Assembly (NCBI GenBank): GCA_049115935.1
Contig: JAGDZK010000004.1
Coordinates: forward strand, 1 to 64,000
Source: Bermanella sp049115935
Lineage (GTDB): Bacteria > Pseudomonadota > Gammaproteobacteria > Pseudomonadales > Oceanobacteraceae
Length of the DNA: 64,000 nt
Direction: 5' to 3'
The position numbers were made by a program, and so were the translations under genes. The notes under the pieces are model-generated. The model saw only the letters and a program-made list of their open reading frames with translations, ran no database searches and was not told the DNA's origin. Of the stretch, positions 1-9,107 are shown one piece after another (position 1 is the stretch's first letter; the number at the start of each line of letters is the position of its first letter).

Positions 1-2
1 CA

Positions 3-92
3 CCTGCGAGTGAATCAATTAGTCTGGGTCAATCATTACTAGCCAGTACTAAAGCTTTACCTTTGAAAGCTGCACCACCTAACCAGCGATGA
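3..92 (+). CDS. Possible C-terminal end of a gene entering from the left edge
   Basis: The third plus-strand frame is open from the window edge for 29 codons and stops with TGA at 90-92. It would converge on the minus-strand thioesterase gene that ends at 133. The peptide (ending PPNQR) is too short to assign to any family. An open frame of this length can arise by chance, so this is only a candidate partial gene. Confidence 0.22.
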   Translation, partial: PASESISLGQSLLASTKALPLKAAPPNQR

Positions 93-134
93 GGGTTATT
101 CACCCGCGGGGGCGGGTTCGTACGATTGCTGGTT
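81..134. repeat. REP-like palindromic element
   Basis: AACCAGCGAT (81-90) and ATTGCTGGTT (125-134) are inverted with one mismatch. They enclose a GC-rich core containing GGCGGGTTCGTACGA (111-125). The GTTCGTAC word and GC-rich palindromic character recur at 13564-13590, and as its complement GTACGA at 5697 and 13619. The element overlaps the last two bases of the thioesterase gene and may act as its 3' hairpin. It looks like a dispersed intergenic repeat; I did not find it in a coding region. Confidence 0.5.
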
Positions 135-573
135 AAGGTGCCAGTAAGAAGTGGGCACGAGCCGTCGCTACGGCCTCTTCACGCTTGGTTTGCCAAGCAT
201 TGATAATCACATTAGCCACACGGGAACCTTGGCGTATCACCTGACATTCCGCAAAGGTATCGCGCCCACCACGCACTGCACGTAGGTAGTCCAACGAGAA
301 ATCCACGATTTTGGGCATAGCTGGTGTATCTAACATCATTAATAAATGAAGCGCCGCTGACATTTCCATAAAGCCGCCCACTACCCCACCATGAACCGCC
401 GGAAGAATAGGATTCCCGATATTACTTGGGTTATCTGGCAGCTTAAAAATCACATCATTGCCAAAACGCTGGAAATCAATACCAATGAGCTGCGCATAAG
501 GGATCGCATCCACCACTGGCTTATAATCGCCACCCTCATGGGCCGCCTGTAAAAGTGTTTCAAAATTCGACAT
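133..573 (-). CDS. PaaI-type hotdog-fold thioesterase (first of a pair)
   Basis: The 146-residue protein has the length and pattern of PaaI/YbgC-like acyl-CoA thioesterases. A conserved N54-P55, then H61-G62-G63 and an acidic residue at E70 on the long hotdog helix form the usual active-site signature. It is expected to hydrolyse acyl- or aryl-CoA thioesters in the cytoplasm; the substrate cannot be read from the sequence. Its ATG lies one base after the stop of the upstream thioesterase gene at 575-1063, so the two are almost certainly co-transcribed and perhaps form a heteromer. The start is the first ATG after that stop. Confidence 0.85.
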   Translation of the reverse strand: MSNFETLLQAAHEGGDYKPVVDAIPYAQLIGIDFQRFGNDVIFKLPDNPSNIGNPILPAVHGGVVGGFMEMSAALHLLMMLDTPAMPKIVDFSLDYLRAVRGGRDTFAECQVIRQGSRVANVIINAWQTKREEAVATARAHFLLAP

Positions 574-574
574 G

Positions 575-1063
575 CTATTCCCCTGAGTTCAATTCATCAC
601 CCAACACAGCCTGCTTAAAGTCAGGCGGTGATAAGTGAGAGCCTATGCGCATAAACGTCCCCACACAGTTTGCAACGGGTTCATTTACATCCCCTTGGTG
701 TACCGTGCATCGGGTAAATACCACATGGCGACTCACCCGGTAGGCCTCAGCAAAGGCAAAAATCGACTTTTTAGGCTCAGCCGCCCTCACATAATCCACT
801 CGTAAATCAAGCGTTGGGCACAACTCAAACTCAGGTAAGGCATTAATCACCATGGTGCCACAGGCTGTATCCATCAGGGTTGTTAGAACACCACCATGAA
901 TTACACCTGTTGAGGGATTACCCACATGTTGCTCACTATACGGAAGCTCAATGGTCAAACTTTCTTTGCTGGCTTCTTTCACCTGCATGCCCAAAACCTG
1001 GCAATGCTTAAGCAAACCAACAAAACGCTGGGCACGACCTAAATACGGGTTGCTTTCGCTCAT
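575..1063 (-). CDS. PaaI-type hotdog-fold thioesterase (second of a pair)
   Basis: This 162-residue protein is a distant paralogue of the neighbouring 146-residue enzyme. It carries N49-P50, H56-G57-G58 and D65 (motif GVIHGGVLTTLMD), the classical PaaI-subfamily arrangement with Asp as general base. The neighbour has Glu in that position, so the two may differ in substrate. It is the first gene of the two-gene unit. No dedicated pathway gene lies next to it, so its substrate is unknown. A short hydrophilic tail after about residue 145 is not part of the hotdog core. Confidence 0.87.
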   Translation of the reverse strand: MSESNPYLGRAQRFVGLLKHCQVLGMQVKEASKESLTIELPYSEQHVGNPSTGVIHGGVLTTLMDTACGTMVINALPEFELCPTLDLRVDYVRAAEPKKSIFAFAEAYRVSRHVVFTRCTVHQGDVNEPVANCVGTFMRIGSHLSPPDFKQAVLGDELNSGE

Positions 1064-1345
1064 GGCTCTCTCATTTAAAAAGGAGTGTATTCTAAGAATA
1101 GACGGAATATTTGCCGCAGTTTATACAACAAAATGCGCCAATACTGTAGAGCCGACACCTTATTGTCATCTTTTGCCCATTAATATGAGCGCATTTATCA
1201 AACACTGATGCCACAATCATTAAAATAAGTGATCTTTAGGATAATTATTTATCGCTGTACTGAGCGAGTAATAAGCCTATATTCCGCACTTTCTAACCCA
1301 CAACTCTTTTAACCCAACTTTTAAAAAATGGAGCACCCCACGCTG

Positions 1346-2509
1346 ATGCAGATCCAACCTAAGGACTACTACGAAGGCGATACCTTCGAACGCATTAAAC
1401 AATACGCTGACAATTTAGAAACACCTTGTGTGGTAATTGATACAGCGACATTTGCTCGTCAGCTAGATGAATTAATGGCGTGTTTTCCTTACGCAAAAAC
1501 TTATTACGCGATTAAAGCTAACCCAGCAGAAGAGCTATTAAGAATTTTGGATGATCGTGGTTGCAACTTTGATGTGGCTTCCCGTTACGAACTAGATAAA
1601 GTTCTTGCCATTGGTGTGAAAGGTGATCGTGTTAGTTACGGTAACACCATTAAAAAATCAAAAGACATTCGCTACTTTCATGAAAAAGGCGTGGACTTAT
1701 TTGCAACCGACTCAGAAGCTGACTTGCGCAATATTGCACAAGCGGCCCCTGGTGCGCGAGTATTCGTACGTATTTTAACTGAAGGTGCGCAAACCGCTGA
1801 CTGGCCACTATCCCGTAAATTTGGTTGCCAAACAGATATGGCATTAGACCTGTGTATTCTTGCACGTGACCTTGGCTTAGTACCTTACGGCATTTCGTTT
1901 CACGTCGGTTCACAGCAACGTGACATTGGCGCATGGGACTCAGCCATTGCAAAAGTGAAATGGATATTTGAACGTCTTCAAGAAGAAAACGGCATTCAAT
2001 TAAAAATGGCAAACCTAGGTGGCGGCTTCCCTGCTAACTATATGAGCCGTACAAACGACTTAAAAACGTACTCAGAAGAAATTACTCGTTTCTTGAGTGA
2101 AGACTTTGACGACAACTTCCCAGAAATCATTTTGGAACCTGGTCGTTCGTTAGTTGCTAACGCAGGTGTGTTAGTGAGTGAAGTGGTGTTAATCAGCCGT
2201 AAAAACCGTCATGGTTTAAACCGCTGGGTATTCACCGATATTGGTAAATTTGGCGGCTTAATCGAAACCATGGATGAAGCCATTAAATACCCACTGTATG
2301 TGGAGAAAAAAGGTGAAACAGAAGAAGTCATTATTGCAGGGCCAACCTGTGACAGCGCCGATATCTTGTACGAAGACTACAAGTACGAGTTGCCACTGAA
2401 CCTAGCAATGGGGGATCGTATGTATTGGTTTTCTACCGGTGCTTACACTACCACCTACTCGGCCATTGAGTTTAACGGTTTCCCTCCGTTAAAAGCTTAT
2501 TTCATCTAA
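1346..2509 (+). CDS. speC: Ornithine (lysine/ornithine) decarboxylase, fold III PLP enzyme
   Basis: This enzyme decarboxylates ornithine (possibly also lysine) to putrescine (or cadaverine) for polyamine synthesis. It is a eukaryote-like fold III (alanine-racemase-type) enzyme. The PLP lysine is K57 in YYAIKANP, the FHVGSQ and EPGRSLVANAG segments bind the cofactor, and C335 in GPTCDSAD is the active-site cysteine contributed across the dimer. I chose the ATG at 1346 because it gives 387 residues and an N-terminus (MQIQPKDYY) that lines up with Pseudomonas homologues as I remember them. A GGAG at 1330-1333 lies upstream. The ATG at 1328 would add six residues and has no ribosome-binding site. 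A strong terminator follows. Confidence 0.93.
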   Translation: MQIQPKDYYEGDTFERIKQYADNLETPCVVIDTATFARQLDELMACFPYAKTYYAIKANPAEELLRILDDRGCNFDVASRYELDKVLAIGVKGDRVSYGNTIKKSKDIRYFHEKGVDLFATDSEADLRNIAQAAPGARVFVRILTEGAQTADWPLSRKFGCQTDMALDLCILARDLGLVPYGISFHVGSQQRDIGAWDSAIAKVKWIFERLQEENGIQLKMANLGGGFPANYMSRTNDLKTYSEEITRFLSEDFDDNFPEIILEPGRSLVANAGVLVSEVVLISRKNRHGLNRWVFTDIGKFGGLIETMDEAIKYPLYVEKKGETEEVIIAGPTCDSADILYEDYKYELPLNLAMGDRMYWFSTGAYTTTYSAIEFNGFPPLKAYFI

Positions 2510-2529
2510 ACCATCAAGTTAGATAATGC

Positions 2530-2566
2530 AAAAAGTCGCTCCCTGAGATCAGGCAGCGACTTTTTA
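2530..2566. terminator. Bidirectional rho-independent terminator
   Basis: AAAAAGTCGCT at the left and AGCGACTTTTT at the right form a stem around CCCTGAGATCAGG. An A-run precedes it and a T-run follows. It sits between the convergent decarboxylase gene (+) and the GNAT gene (-), and can serve both. Confidence 0.88.
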
Positions 2567-2584
2567 TTTAAAGCTGAACATTCA

Positions 2585-3028
2585 TTACAATACACATTTC
2601 ATAGGTACAAATTTAATCCCATTAAAGTCTGACTCAGGGCCTGTCTTAGTAAAACCAAAGGACTCATAAAACCCCGCTGCATTAAGTGATGCCCGAAGAC
2701 TCATTTCGCTCGCGGTTGTTGAAGCCATTAACTCTTCAAGTAACTTCCTTCCCATCCCACAACCTTGAATTGCTTTAGATACAAATAAATGAGTTAAATA
2801 GCTCCCTTCTTTTAATGCACCAAAACCAAGTAACACCCCTGAATCTGAAATTTTCAATGCATAAAACCGTTGCATATCAAAAGCCTGCTTAATATCAGGC
2901 AGTACACGGGCCTTGTATTCAGCTTTACCTTGCTCACTAAACACAGGCAGTATATCGACCTCAGAAACCGCTTCAATCAACTGTCTTACCGCATCAACGT
3001 CATCAGGGCTAACTTTCAGAATATCCAT
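2585..3028 (-). CDS. GNAT-family N-acetyltransferase
   Basis: The 147-residue protein has the GNAT core. A central strand (THLFVSKAIQ) is followed by the acetyl-CoA pyrophosphate loop QGCGMGRKLLEEL at about residues 88-100, matching the family Q/R-x-x-G-x-G/A pattern. The C-terminal AAGFYESFGF is the common motif B end of small GNATs. It should transfer an acetyl group from acetyl-CoA to an amine, but the acceptor cannot be predicted. It converges on the decarboxylase gene and shares its terminator; whether it acts on polyamines is only a guess from position. Confidence 0.85.
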   Translation of the reverse strand: MDILKVSPDDVDAVRQLIEAVSEVDILPVFSEQGKAEYKARVLPDIKQAFDMQRFYALKISDSGVLLGFGALKEGSYLTHLFVSKAIQGCGMGRKLLEELMASTTASEMSLRASLNAAGFYESFGFTKTGPESDFNGIKFVPMKCVL

Positions 3029-3174
3029 ATAACTAGAATCACCTTCCTGTGTGTTTGGCTTAACTTATATTTAAATAAGGACATAGACTTAGAAACGTGA
3101 CTACTCCCTCCCTATCGCATACATCTAGCTGGTCTATACTGACAATAGAGACATAGAGATAACGCGATATTCTG

Positions 3175-4107
3175 ATGCCAGATCAATTGAATTACACTAG
3201 GCCCAAGCCATTTAGCATCAAATCTTTAACTGGCATCATTACTTATGTATTCATGCTTATCTTTGCAGAACCCGCAATTAGCTCAACCGATCAAACATTA
3301 AATAAAAGCTTAACTGTACGACACTACCAAATACAACAGCGCTATACATTTGGCTTAAAGCTCTTATCTTTGGCGCTCTCTAAATCTAGGCACAATTACC
3401 AGCTACAATCAGCCCAAAGGCAAGAAGTTAATGAACGCCGCGGTGAGAGCATGGTCATCAACGGTTCTTTAGATATCCAATGGCTATCTACATCTAGTAA
3501 ACGTGAAGCTGACATGATTGCCATCAAAGAACCCATTTATCGAGGCATTTTAGGTCTGCGTTTAATTCTAGGCCGAAAAGATCGAGCTCATGAGCTGTCA
3601 AATATTCAAACCAAAGAACAGCTAAGCCAATATACTGGAGGCCATGGCACCCACTGGGGCGATCTTCCTGTGTATGCGGCCAATGAACTACCCGTTAAAA
3701 CCCACGTTGATTACAATTTAATATTCAAATGGCTCATCTCTAATCGAATTGATTATTTTCATCGAGGCATAAATGAAATTTGGCCTGAATATGAACGCTA
3801 TTCAAAGGACATCAGTATTGTAAATGATGTCATGCTATTCTACCCCTTACCTGTTTACTTTTTTGTTTCAAAGCAAAGACCAGAACTAGCAAAAGACATT
3901 CGCAATGGCTTGAAGGTCGCAATCAATGATGGCTCCTATAAACAATTATTTTTAAAGGAGTTCGAAAGTACCGTAATAAAATCAGATTTAAACGAACGTC
4001 GTCTCATTTTATTAGATAACCCAAATAGCAAACCATTAACTGCAAAAGATATGGAATGGTGGCTTCCAGATTCTAAGTTACAGTATATCCTTAAAAAGAA
4101 TAATTAA
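3175..4107 (+). CDS. Exported protein resembling family 3 solute-binding proteins
   Basis: This 310-residue protein has a hydrophobic segment near residues 17-36 ending in a plausible signal-peptidase site (EPAISS). The rest looks like the substrate-binding-protein-like proteins common in gammaproteobacteria: a YTFGLKLLSLAL opening, a central IYRGILGLRLILGR segment and late LPVYFFVSKQRPELAKDI and KVAINDGSYKQLF segments, the last typical of the hinge and C-lobe of SBP_bac_3 relatives. No permease or ATPase gene is nearby, so a stand-alone sensory or orphan binding role is more likely than ABC transport. The family assignment is by pattern only. Confidence 0.6.
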   Translation: MPDQLNYTRPKPFSIKSLTGIITYVFMLIFAEPAISSTDQTLNKSLTVRHYQIQQRYTFGLKLLSLALSKSRHNYQLQSAQRQEVNERRGESMVINGSLDIQWLSTSSKREADMIAIKEPIYRGILGLRLILGRKDRAHELSNIQTKEQLSQYTGGHGTHWGDLPVYAANELPVKTHVDYNLIFKWLISNRIDYFHRGINEIWPEYERYSKDISIVNDVMLFYPLPVYFFVSKQRPELAKDIRNGLKVAINDGSYKQLFLKEFESTVIKSDLNERRLILLDNPNSKPLTAKDMEWWLPDSKLQYILKKNN

Positions 4108-4115
4108 TCGTATAT

Positions 4116-4141
4116 AAAAAAAGCGCCTTGCGGCGCTTTTT
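4116..4141. terminator. Bidirectional rho-independent terminator
   Basis: AAAAAGCGCC, loop TTG, GGCGCTTTTT: a perfect GC-rich stem with A-run and T-run on its two sides. It lies between the exported protein gene (+) and cysS (-), which converge here. Confidence 0.88.
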
Positions 4142-4161
4142 GTTTGATTCAAGTTAGAATA

Positions 4162-5544
4162 TTACTTCTTAACCCAAGTGGTGCCTTCACGACTATCTTG
4201 CAATTCAATGCCTTGTGCATCCAAGTCATTACGGATCTTATCTGCGAGGGCAAAGTCTTTGTCCTTTTTGGCTTGCACACGCTTTTCGATCATATCTTGA
4301 ATATAGGTTTCGTCGACATCAACACCCTGCTTAAAATAATCTTCAGGGTTAGTTTGCAAGCAACCTAATACATCAGCAAATGTTTTAAGCAAACTGGCCA
4401 GCTTATCTTTAGTGGCGCCATCAGCTTTATTGATACTTGAAACCAATTCAAACATCACAGCAATGGCTTTAGGCGTATTAAAGTCATCATCCATGGCCGC
4501 TTTAAATTGCGCAACAAAACCTGATAGCTCTGCATCTGTCACATCCAATTCAATCGATAGGTCGCAGCCTTTAAGTGCATTGTACAAACGATCCAGTTTG
4601 GTTTGTGCGTCTTGCAGACCGGCTTGACTGTAGTTGATTTCACTACGGTATTGCACAGATGCCAAGAAGAAACGAATCACTTCAGCATCGTATTCTTTTA
4701 ATACATCACGAATGGTAAAAAAGTTACCTAAAGATTTAGACATCTTTTCACCATCAATACGCAACGCACCCGCATGCATCCAAGTATTAGCGTAGTGCTC
4801 ACCGGTTGCCGCCTCACTTTGGGCAATTTCGTTTTCGTGGTGTGGGAATTTCAAATCTGGGCCGCCACCATGAATATCAAAATTATTACCTAAGCAGCAA
4901 GTGGACATAACTGAACATTCTATATGCCAACCAGGGCGACCTTCGCCCCAAGGGCTTGACCATGCTGGCTCACCTGGCTTGGCCGATTTCCAAAGCACAA
5001 AGTCCAATGGATCTTCTTTTTCTTCGGTCACTTCGATTCGCGCACCGCTTTCTAGCTCTTCTAAAATTTTGCCAGAAAGTTTGCCGTAGCCTTCAAACTT
5101 GCGCACACGATAATAAACATCACCATTTGACGCCGCATAAGCAAAACCTTTTTCGATCAAGGTATTCACCATGGCAATAATGCCTTCGATATGATCAGTG
5201 GCTTTTGGTTCGCTATTGGGTGTTAACACGTTTAATTTGGCAAAATCTTCGTTCATGGCATCCACCATGCGATCCACCAATACATTAAACGGCTCATTGT
5301 TTTCAACGGCGCGATTAATGATTTTATCGTCGATATCGGTAATATTTCGAATGTAATTCACATCGTAACCAATATGACGCAGGTAACGCACGATCACATC
5401 AAATGACACCATCACACGTGCATGACCCATGTGACAAAAATCGTAAACCGTCATACCACACACATACATGCCAACCTTGCCAGCTTGTAGTGGTTTAAAT
5501 TCTTCTTTTTGACGCGTTAACGTGTTGTATATATTTAGGGTCAT
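4162..5544 (-). CDS. cysS: Cysteinyl-tRNA synthetase
   Basis: This class I aminoacyl-tRNA synthetase charges tRNA-Cys with cysteine. The 460 residues match the usual bacterial length. Visible signatures are the zinc ligand C29 in VCGMTVYD, the HIGH-type motif H38-M-G-H41, the zinc-binding segments around ECSVMS and GGGPDLKFPHHENE, and the KMSKS loop in DGEKMSKSLGN near residue 267. The C-terminal helical anticodon region ends in GTTWV. Its gene is downstream of glnS on the same strand with about 210 bases between, a grouping also seen in Pseudomonas. No feature of the 5' region decides regulation. Confidence 0.98.
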   Translation of the reverse strand: MTLNIYNTLTRQKEEFKPLQAGKVGMYVCGMTVYDFCHMGHARVMVSFDVIVRYLRHIGYDVNYIRNITDIDDKIINRAVENNEPFNVLVDRMVDAMNEDFAKLNVLTPNSEPKATDHIEGIIAMVNTLIEKGFAYAASNGDVYYRVRKFEGYGKLSGKILEELESGARIEVTEEKEDPLDFVLWKSAKPGEPAWSSPWGEGRPGWHIECSVMSTCCLGNNFDIHGGGPDLKFPHHENEIAQSEAATGEHYANTWMHAGALRIDGEKMSKSLGNFFTIRDVLKEYDAEVIRFFLASVQYRSEINYSQAGLQDAQTKLDRLYNALKGCDLSIELDVTDAELSGFVAQFKAAMDDDFNTPKAIAVMFELVSSINKADGATKDKLASLLKTFADVLGCLQTNPEDYFKQGVDVDETYIQDMIEKRVQAKKDKDFALADKIRNDLDAQGIELQDSREGTTWVKK

Positions 5545-5627
5545 AATCTTTCTACTTTGAATGGTGTTTCACAACACCCTACATTTTGAATCAGGGTTAA
5601 AATCAATTTAGTCTAGTACACTAAATT

Positions 5628-5741
5628 AAACCGGTGGGCCGCGCCCAACCTATTGGGTTAATCAAGCTAAGTTCACCCACATACAAACTCTATATTGTAC
5701 GAGGGTGCCCCGCGCCCGACAGCACTCAAAGCTGCGAGTGC
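5628..5741. repeat. REP-like GC-rich palindromic elements between cysS and glnS
   Basis: Two GC-rich units stand in direct orientation: CCGGTGGGCCGCGCCCAACC (5631-5650) and TGTACGAGGGTGCCCCGCGC with CCGAC (5696-5720). They share a GGTGnnnCGCGCCC core. The second resembles 13618-13645 closely. Next to it, GCACTC (5722-5727) and GAGTGC (5736-5741) form a hairpin that could help end glnS transcripts. The 210-base spacer otherwise shows nothing gene-like. Confidence 0.5.
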
Positions 5742-5754
5742 CTGCACTTATACA

Positions 5755-7425
5755 TTAACTAGCCAGCGATTTATCTTCACGCAAACCAATGGTTAAGTTG
5801 AAGACAGGTTTATCACTTGAGTGATCAAAGCGATCCGCTACGTAATACCCTTCACGCTCAAACTGGAAAACTGTTTCAGGGGCCACATTAGCAAGTGCAG
5901 GTTCAATCAAACCCGTTTTTACAATTAAAGATTCAGGATTTAAACATTCCATGAAATCTTTTTTGCCGCCGTCTGGATTGGCATCGGTAAATAAACGGCT
6001 GTACATACGAAGCTCTGCTTCTACCGCATGTTTACAGCTTACCCAATGCACCACACCTTTAGGTTTCTCGCCGTCTTCTGGATCGCAGCCAAGTGTGTTT
6101 TCAATTAAAGACGCATTTACTTGGGTAATATTACCTTCAGCGTCTTTTTCAAATCCATCCGCTTGAATCACATAACCGTGGCGCAGACGTATACGTTTGC
6201 CCACACAGAATTTTTTCTTGAATTTTTTACTGTACTCTTCTTTAAAATCATCTTGATCAATGAAGATTTCATTGGTGAACGGCATGTCACGTTCGCCAAG
6301 TTCTTCTCTGTCTTGTAAGTAAGGTACTGTTAAGGTTTCATCATGATCCGCGTTCATATTGGTAATGACCACTTTAAGCGGATTAATCACACACATGGCA
6401 CGTGGTGCATTTTGATTTAAATCATCACGAATAAAAAACTCAAGTTGGGCAACATCCACCGTGCCGTCTGTTTTGGCAACGGCTAACGAATCACAAAAAT
6501 TACGAATAGCTGCCGATGTATAACCACGACGGCGCATACCACTAATAGTTGGCATACGTGGATCATCCCAACCATTCACCACGTTACCTTCTACCAAGGC
6601 ACGCAATTTACGTTTACTGGTGACGGTGTAGTTAATGTTTAAACGGCCAAACTCATATTGGTGAGGCTCAGCCGGCGTTGCTAAGTTTTCAATAAACCAT
6701 TCATACAGTGGGCGGTGATCCGCAAATTCAAGTGTACATACCGAGTGAGTAATCCCTTCAATGGCATCTGATTGGCCATGGGCAAAGTCATAACTCGGAT
6801 AGATGCACCACTTGTCGCCTGTTTGATGGTGATTCGCTTTTTTAATGCGATAAATGTACGGGTCACGCATGCTCATATTTGGAGCCGCCATATCGATTTT
6901 CACACGTAAACCACACGCGCCTTCATCAAATTCACCTGCACGCATTTTCTCAAACAACTCAAGGTTCTCTTCGACACTGCGATCACGGAACGGGCTATTT
7001 TTACCCGGCTGCTCAAAGCTGCCGCGGTACTCTTTAGCTTGCTCAGCCGACAAATCACACACATAGGCTTTGCCTGCTTTAATTAAATCAAGCGCCCATG
7101 TGTGCAGTTGATCGAAGTAGTCAGAGGTATAACGAATATCACCGGCCCACTGAAAACCTAACCAGCGCACATCATCTTGGATAGACTGTACGTATTCGTC
7201 TTCTTCTTTCTCTGGGTTGGTATCATCAAAACGCAGGTTGCACTGACCACCAAACTGTTGAGCTAAGCCAAAGTTCAAACAAATGGATTTAGCATGGCCA
7301 ATGTGTAAATAACCATTTGGCTCAGGTGGAAATCGAGTCACGATATTGCTGTGTTTACCACTGGCAAGGTCTTCGTTAATGATTTTCTCGATAAAATTAA
7401 CGGGTTTTGCCTTTTCTTCTGTCAT
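5755..7425 (-). CDS. glnS: Glutaminyl-tRNA synthetase
   Basis: This class I synthetase charges tRNA-Gln directly. At 556 residues it is the same size as the E. coli enzyme (554). The HIGH motif is H41-I-G-H44 in the segment PPEPNGYLHIGHAKS, the dinucleotide-fold segment DDTNPEKE follows, and the KMSKS equivalent is VTSKRKL near residue 270. The two C-terminal beta-barrel anticodon domains run from about residue 340 to the end. The gene is divergent from ppiB across a 150-base spacer. Its presence implies direct charging of tRNA-Gln rather than sole reliance on the amidotransferase route. Confidence 0.98.
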   Translation of the reverse strand: MTEEKAKPVNFIEKIINEDLASGKHSNIVTRFPPEPNGYLHIGHAKSICLNFGLAQQFGGQCNLRFDDTNPEKEEDEYVQSIQDDVRWLGFQWAGDIRYTSDYFDQLHTWALDLIKAGKAYVCDLSAEQAKEYRGSFEQPGKNSPFRDRSVEENLELFEKMRAGEFDEGACGLRVKIDMAAPNMSMRDPYIYRIKKANHHQTGDKWCIYPSYDFAHGQSDAIEGITHSVCTLEFADHRPLYEWFIENLATPAEPHQYEFGRLNINYTVTSKRKLRALVEGNVVNGWDDPRMPTISGMRRRGYTSAAIRNFCDSLAVAKTDGTVDVAQLEFFIRDDLNQNAPRAMCVINPLKVVITNMNADHDETLTVPYLQDREELGERDMPFTNEIFIDQDDFKEEYSKKFKKKFCVGKRIRLRHGYVIQADGFEKDAEGNITQVNASLIENTLGCDPEDGEKPKGVVHWVSCKHAVEAELRMYSRLFTDANPDGGKKDFMECLNPESLIVKTGLIEPALANVAPETVFQFEREGYYVADRFDHSSDKPVFNLTIGLREDKSLAS

Positions 7426-7575
7426 TTCTTAAGCTCAATTGAATATGGCCTTGGGTCGCTCTTTTGCTGCAATTGCAATCAGAGTGGGAGAATTCCCCCT
7501 GCCCGCTGGCTAGAAAAATATAAAAGCCGTATTATACGCACCCTTTAAACACAAGCACATAGAAAAGGTGATCCC

Positions 7576-8079
7576 GTGACTCAGGTTCTATTAAAAACCA
7601 GTTTTGGCGACATTAAGTTGTCTCTAGATGCAGAAAAAGCCCCTAAAACTGTTGAAAATTTCATCAACTACGTAAAAGAAGGCTTTTACGATGGTTTGAT
7701 TTTCCACCGCGTAATCGATGGTTTCATGGTTCAAGGTGGCGGCATGGAAAAAGACATGAGCCAACGCCCTGCGACTCAAGGCACCATTCAAAACGAAGCC
7801 GATAACGGTTTGTCTAACAAAGCTGGCACCATTGCCATGGCTCGCACCATGGATCCACACAGTGCTTCTAACCAATTCTTCATTAACGTGAAAGACAACG
7901 GCTTCCTAGATCACACTGGCAAAAACCCTGAAGGCTGGGGCTACTGTGTATTTGGTGAAGTGGTTGAAGGTATGGATATCGTTAACCGCATGAAAGGCGT
8001 CAAAACGGGTATGGCTATGGGTCACCAAGACGTACCCGTTGAGCCAATCACCATCGACAGCACTGAAATCGTAGAATAA
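7576..8079 (+). CDS. ppiB: Peptidyl-prolyl cis-trans isomerase, cyclophilin type, cytoplasmic
   Basis: The 167-residue protein has no signal peptide and matches the PpiB length. Cyclophilin signatures are visible in order: FHRVIDGFMVQGG (catalytic Arg in FHRV), MARTMDPHSASNQFFIN, and the VFGEVVEGMDIV tail. It catalyses proline isomerisation during protein folding. The start is a GTG at 7576 preceded by AAAGGTGAT, a good ribosome-binding site. The stop is followed eight bases later by the ATG of lpxH, so the two are co-transcribed, as in Pseudomonas. Confidence 0.97.
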   Translation: MTQVLLKTSFGDIKLSLDAEKAPKTVENFINYVKEGFYDGLIFHRVIDGFMVQGGGMEKDMSQRPATQGTIQNEADNGLSNKAGTIAMARTMDPHSASNQFFINVKDNGFLDHTGKNPEGWGYCVFGEVVEGMDIVNRMKGVKTGMAMGHQDVPVEPITIDSTEIVE

Positions 8080-8087
8080 GCCCAAAT

Positions 8088-8816
8088 ATGAGCACTTGGT
8101 TTATTAGCGATTTACACCTGGCGCCAGAGGAGACCCGCATTACTGCGGGTTTTCTTGATTTCATGCTTGAGCCTCAAGCGGGCGACTCACTTTATATTCT
8201 GGGTGATTTTTTTAACTACTGGATTGGGGACGACGTTAAACACCCTTACATTCAGCAAATTCAACAGGTTTTAAAGGCAACCAAAGATCGTGGTGTCGAT
8301 TTGTATTTCATGCACGGTAATCGCGACTTTTTAATTGGTGACGCTTTCTGTAAAGCATCAGGCATGACTCTTTTGAATGATCCTACCGTCATCACTTTAA
8401 ATGGTGAGCCAGTCGTACTCATGCATGGTGATAGCCTATGCACCCGTGATGAAGCCTACATGGCGTTTCGTAAAATGGCCCGCGACCCTCAGTGGCAACA
8501 ACAGTTTTTGAGTCAATCCATTGAAGAGCGCATTGCCTTTGCACAAAAAGCTCGAGATGAAAGCCAATCAAGCAACAGCATGAAAGATGAGTCCATTATG
8601 GATGTCACCCCTACTGAAGTGGATATTGAGCTGACAAAGCTTAATTCAAAACGCATGATTCATGGTCACACGCATCGCCCAGCTATTCATAATTGGCAGT
8701 TTAACGGCAATGAACTTGAGCGTATTGTGCTGGGTGATTGGTACGAAAAAGGCTGGTATTTAAAAGTAGAAAACGGCCAATATGACTTGGTTGAATTCGA
8801 CTTACCTGCTGTTTAA
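8088..8816 (+). CDS. lpxH: UDP-2,3-diacylglucosamine hydrolase
   Basis: LpxH cleaves UDP-2,3-diacylglucosamine to lipid X and UMP at the inner face of the cytoplasmic membrane, the fourth step of lipid A synthesis. The 242-residue protein has all calcineurin-type metal motifs: D8-x-H10 in SDLHLAP, GDFFNYWIGDD, GNRDFL, MHGDSLC and HGHTHRP. The gene follows ppiB by eight bases and precedes a small membrane-protein gene by 19 bases, so a three-gene unit is likely. Confidence 0.97.
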   Translation: MSTWFISDLHLAPEETRITAGFLDFMLEPQAGDSLYILGDFFNYWIGDDVKHPYIQQIQQVLKATKDRGVDLYFMHGNRDFLIGDAFCKASGMTLLNDPTVITLNGEPVVLMHGDSLCTRDEAYMAFRKMARDPQWQQQFLSQSIEERIAFAQKARDESQSSNSMKDESIMDVTPTEVDIELTKLNSKRMIHGHTHRPAIHNWQFNGNELERIVLGDWYEKGWYLKVENGQYDLVEFDLPAV

Positions 8817-8835
8817 ATAATATATAGAGGTCAGT

Positions 8836-9024
8836 ATGATTTTACGTTTATTGATAACCGCTATGATGTTACTGGCCGTCGCCAAATTTTATCTACATGA
8901 CACCAAACAAACTGAACAAACTCGCCCTAGCGCACAAGTTGAAGAGTTTCAAAACCAACTGAATGACATTCAACTCAAGCAAGCTGAGCAAAAGAAACAG
9001 CAATTGGAGCAGTTAGGTTTATAA
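8836..9024 (+). CDS. Small single-pass membrane protein, function unknown
   Basis: A 62-residue protein has one hydrophobic segment (residues 2-18) and then a charged, Gln/Lys-rich helix with coiled-coil character (QLNDIQLKQAEQKKQQLEQL). AGAGGTCAG upstream of the ATG is an acceptable ribosome-binding site, and the gene follows lpxH by 19 bases. I do not recognise a family. Its topology suggests a membrane-anchored short helix. It could be a conserved lpxH-linked small protein or of purely local occurrence. Confidence 0.62.
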   Translation: MILRLLITAMMLLAVAKFYLHDTKQTEQTRPSAQVEEFQNQLNDIQLKQAEQKKQQLEQLGL

Positions 9025-9107
9025 GTTCAACACCAAACCTTGAGCTAGAACAACCTATATTCAATCCGGTGCTCTATAATAGTTACACCTCAAAAAAGGC
9101 TTAAAGC

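Noticed and set aside
5545..5754. tRNA gene between cysS and glnS
   Set aside because: Pseudomonas has tRNAs near cysS, but the spacer here has only GC-rich palindromes with no T-loop or acceptor pattern.
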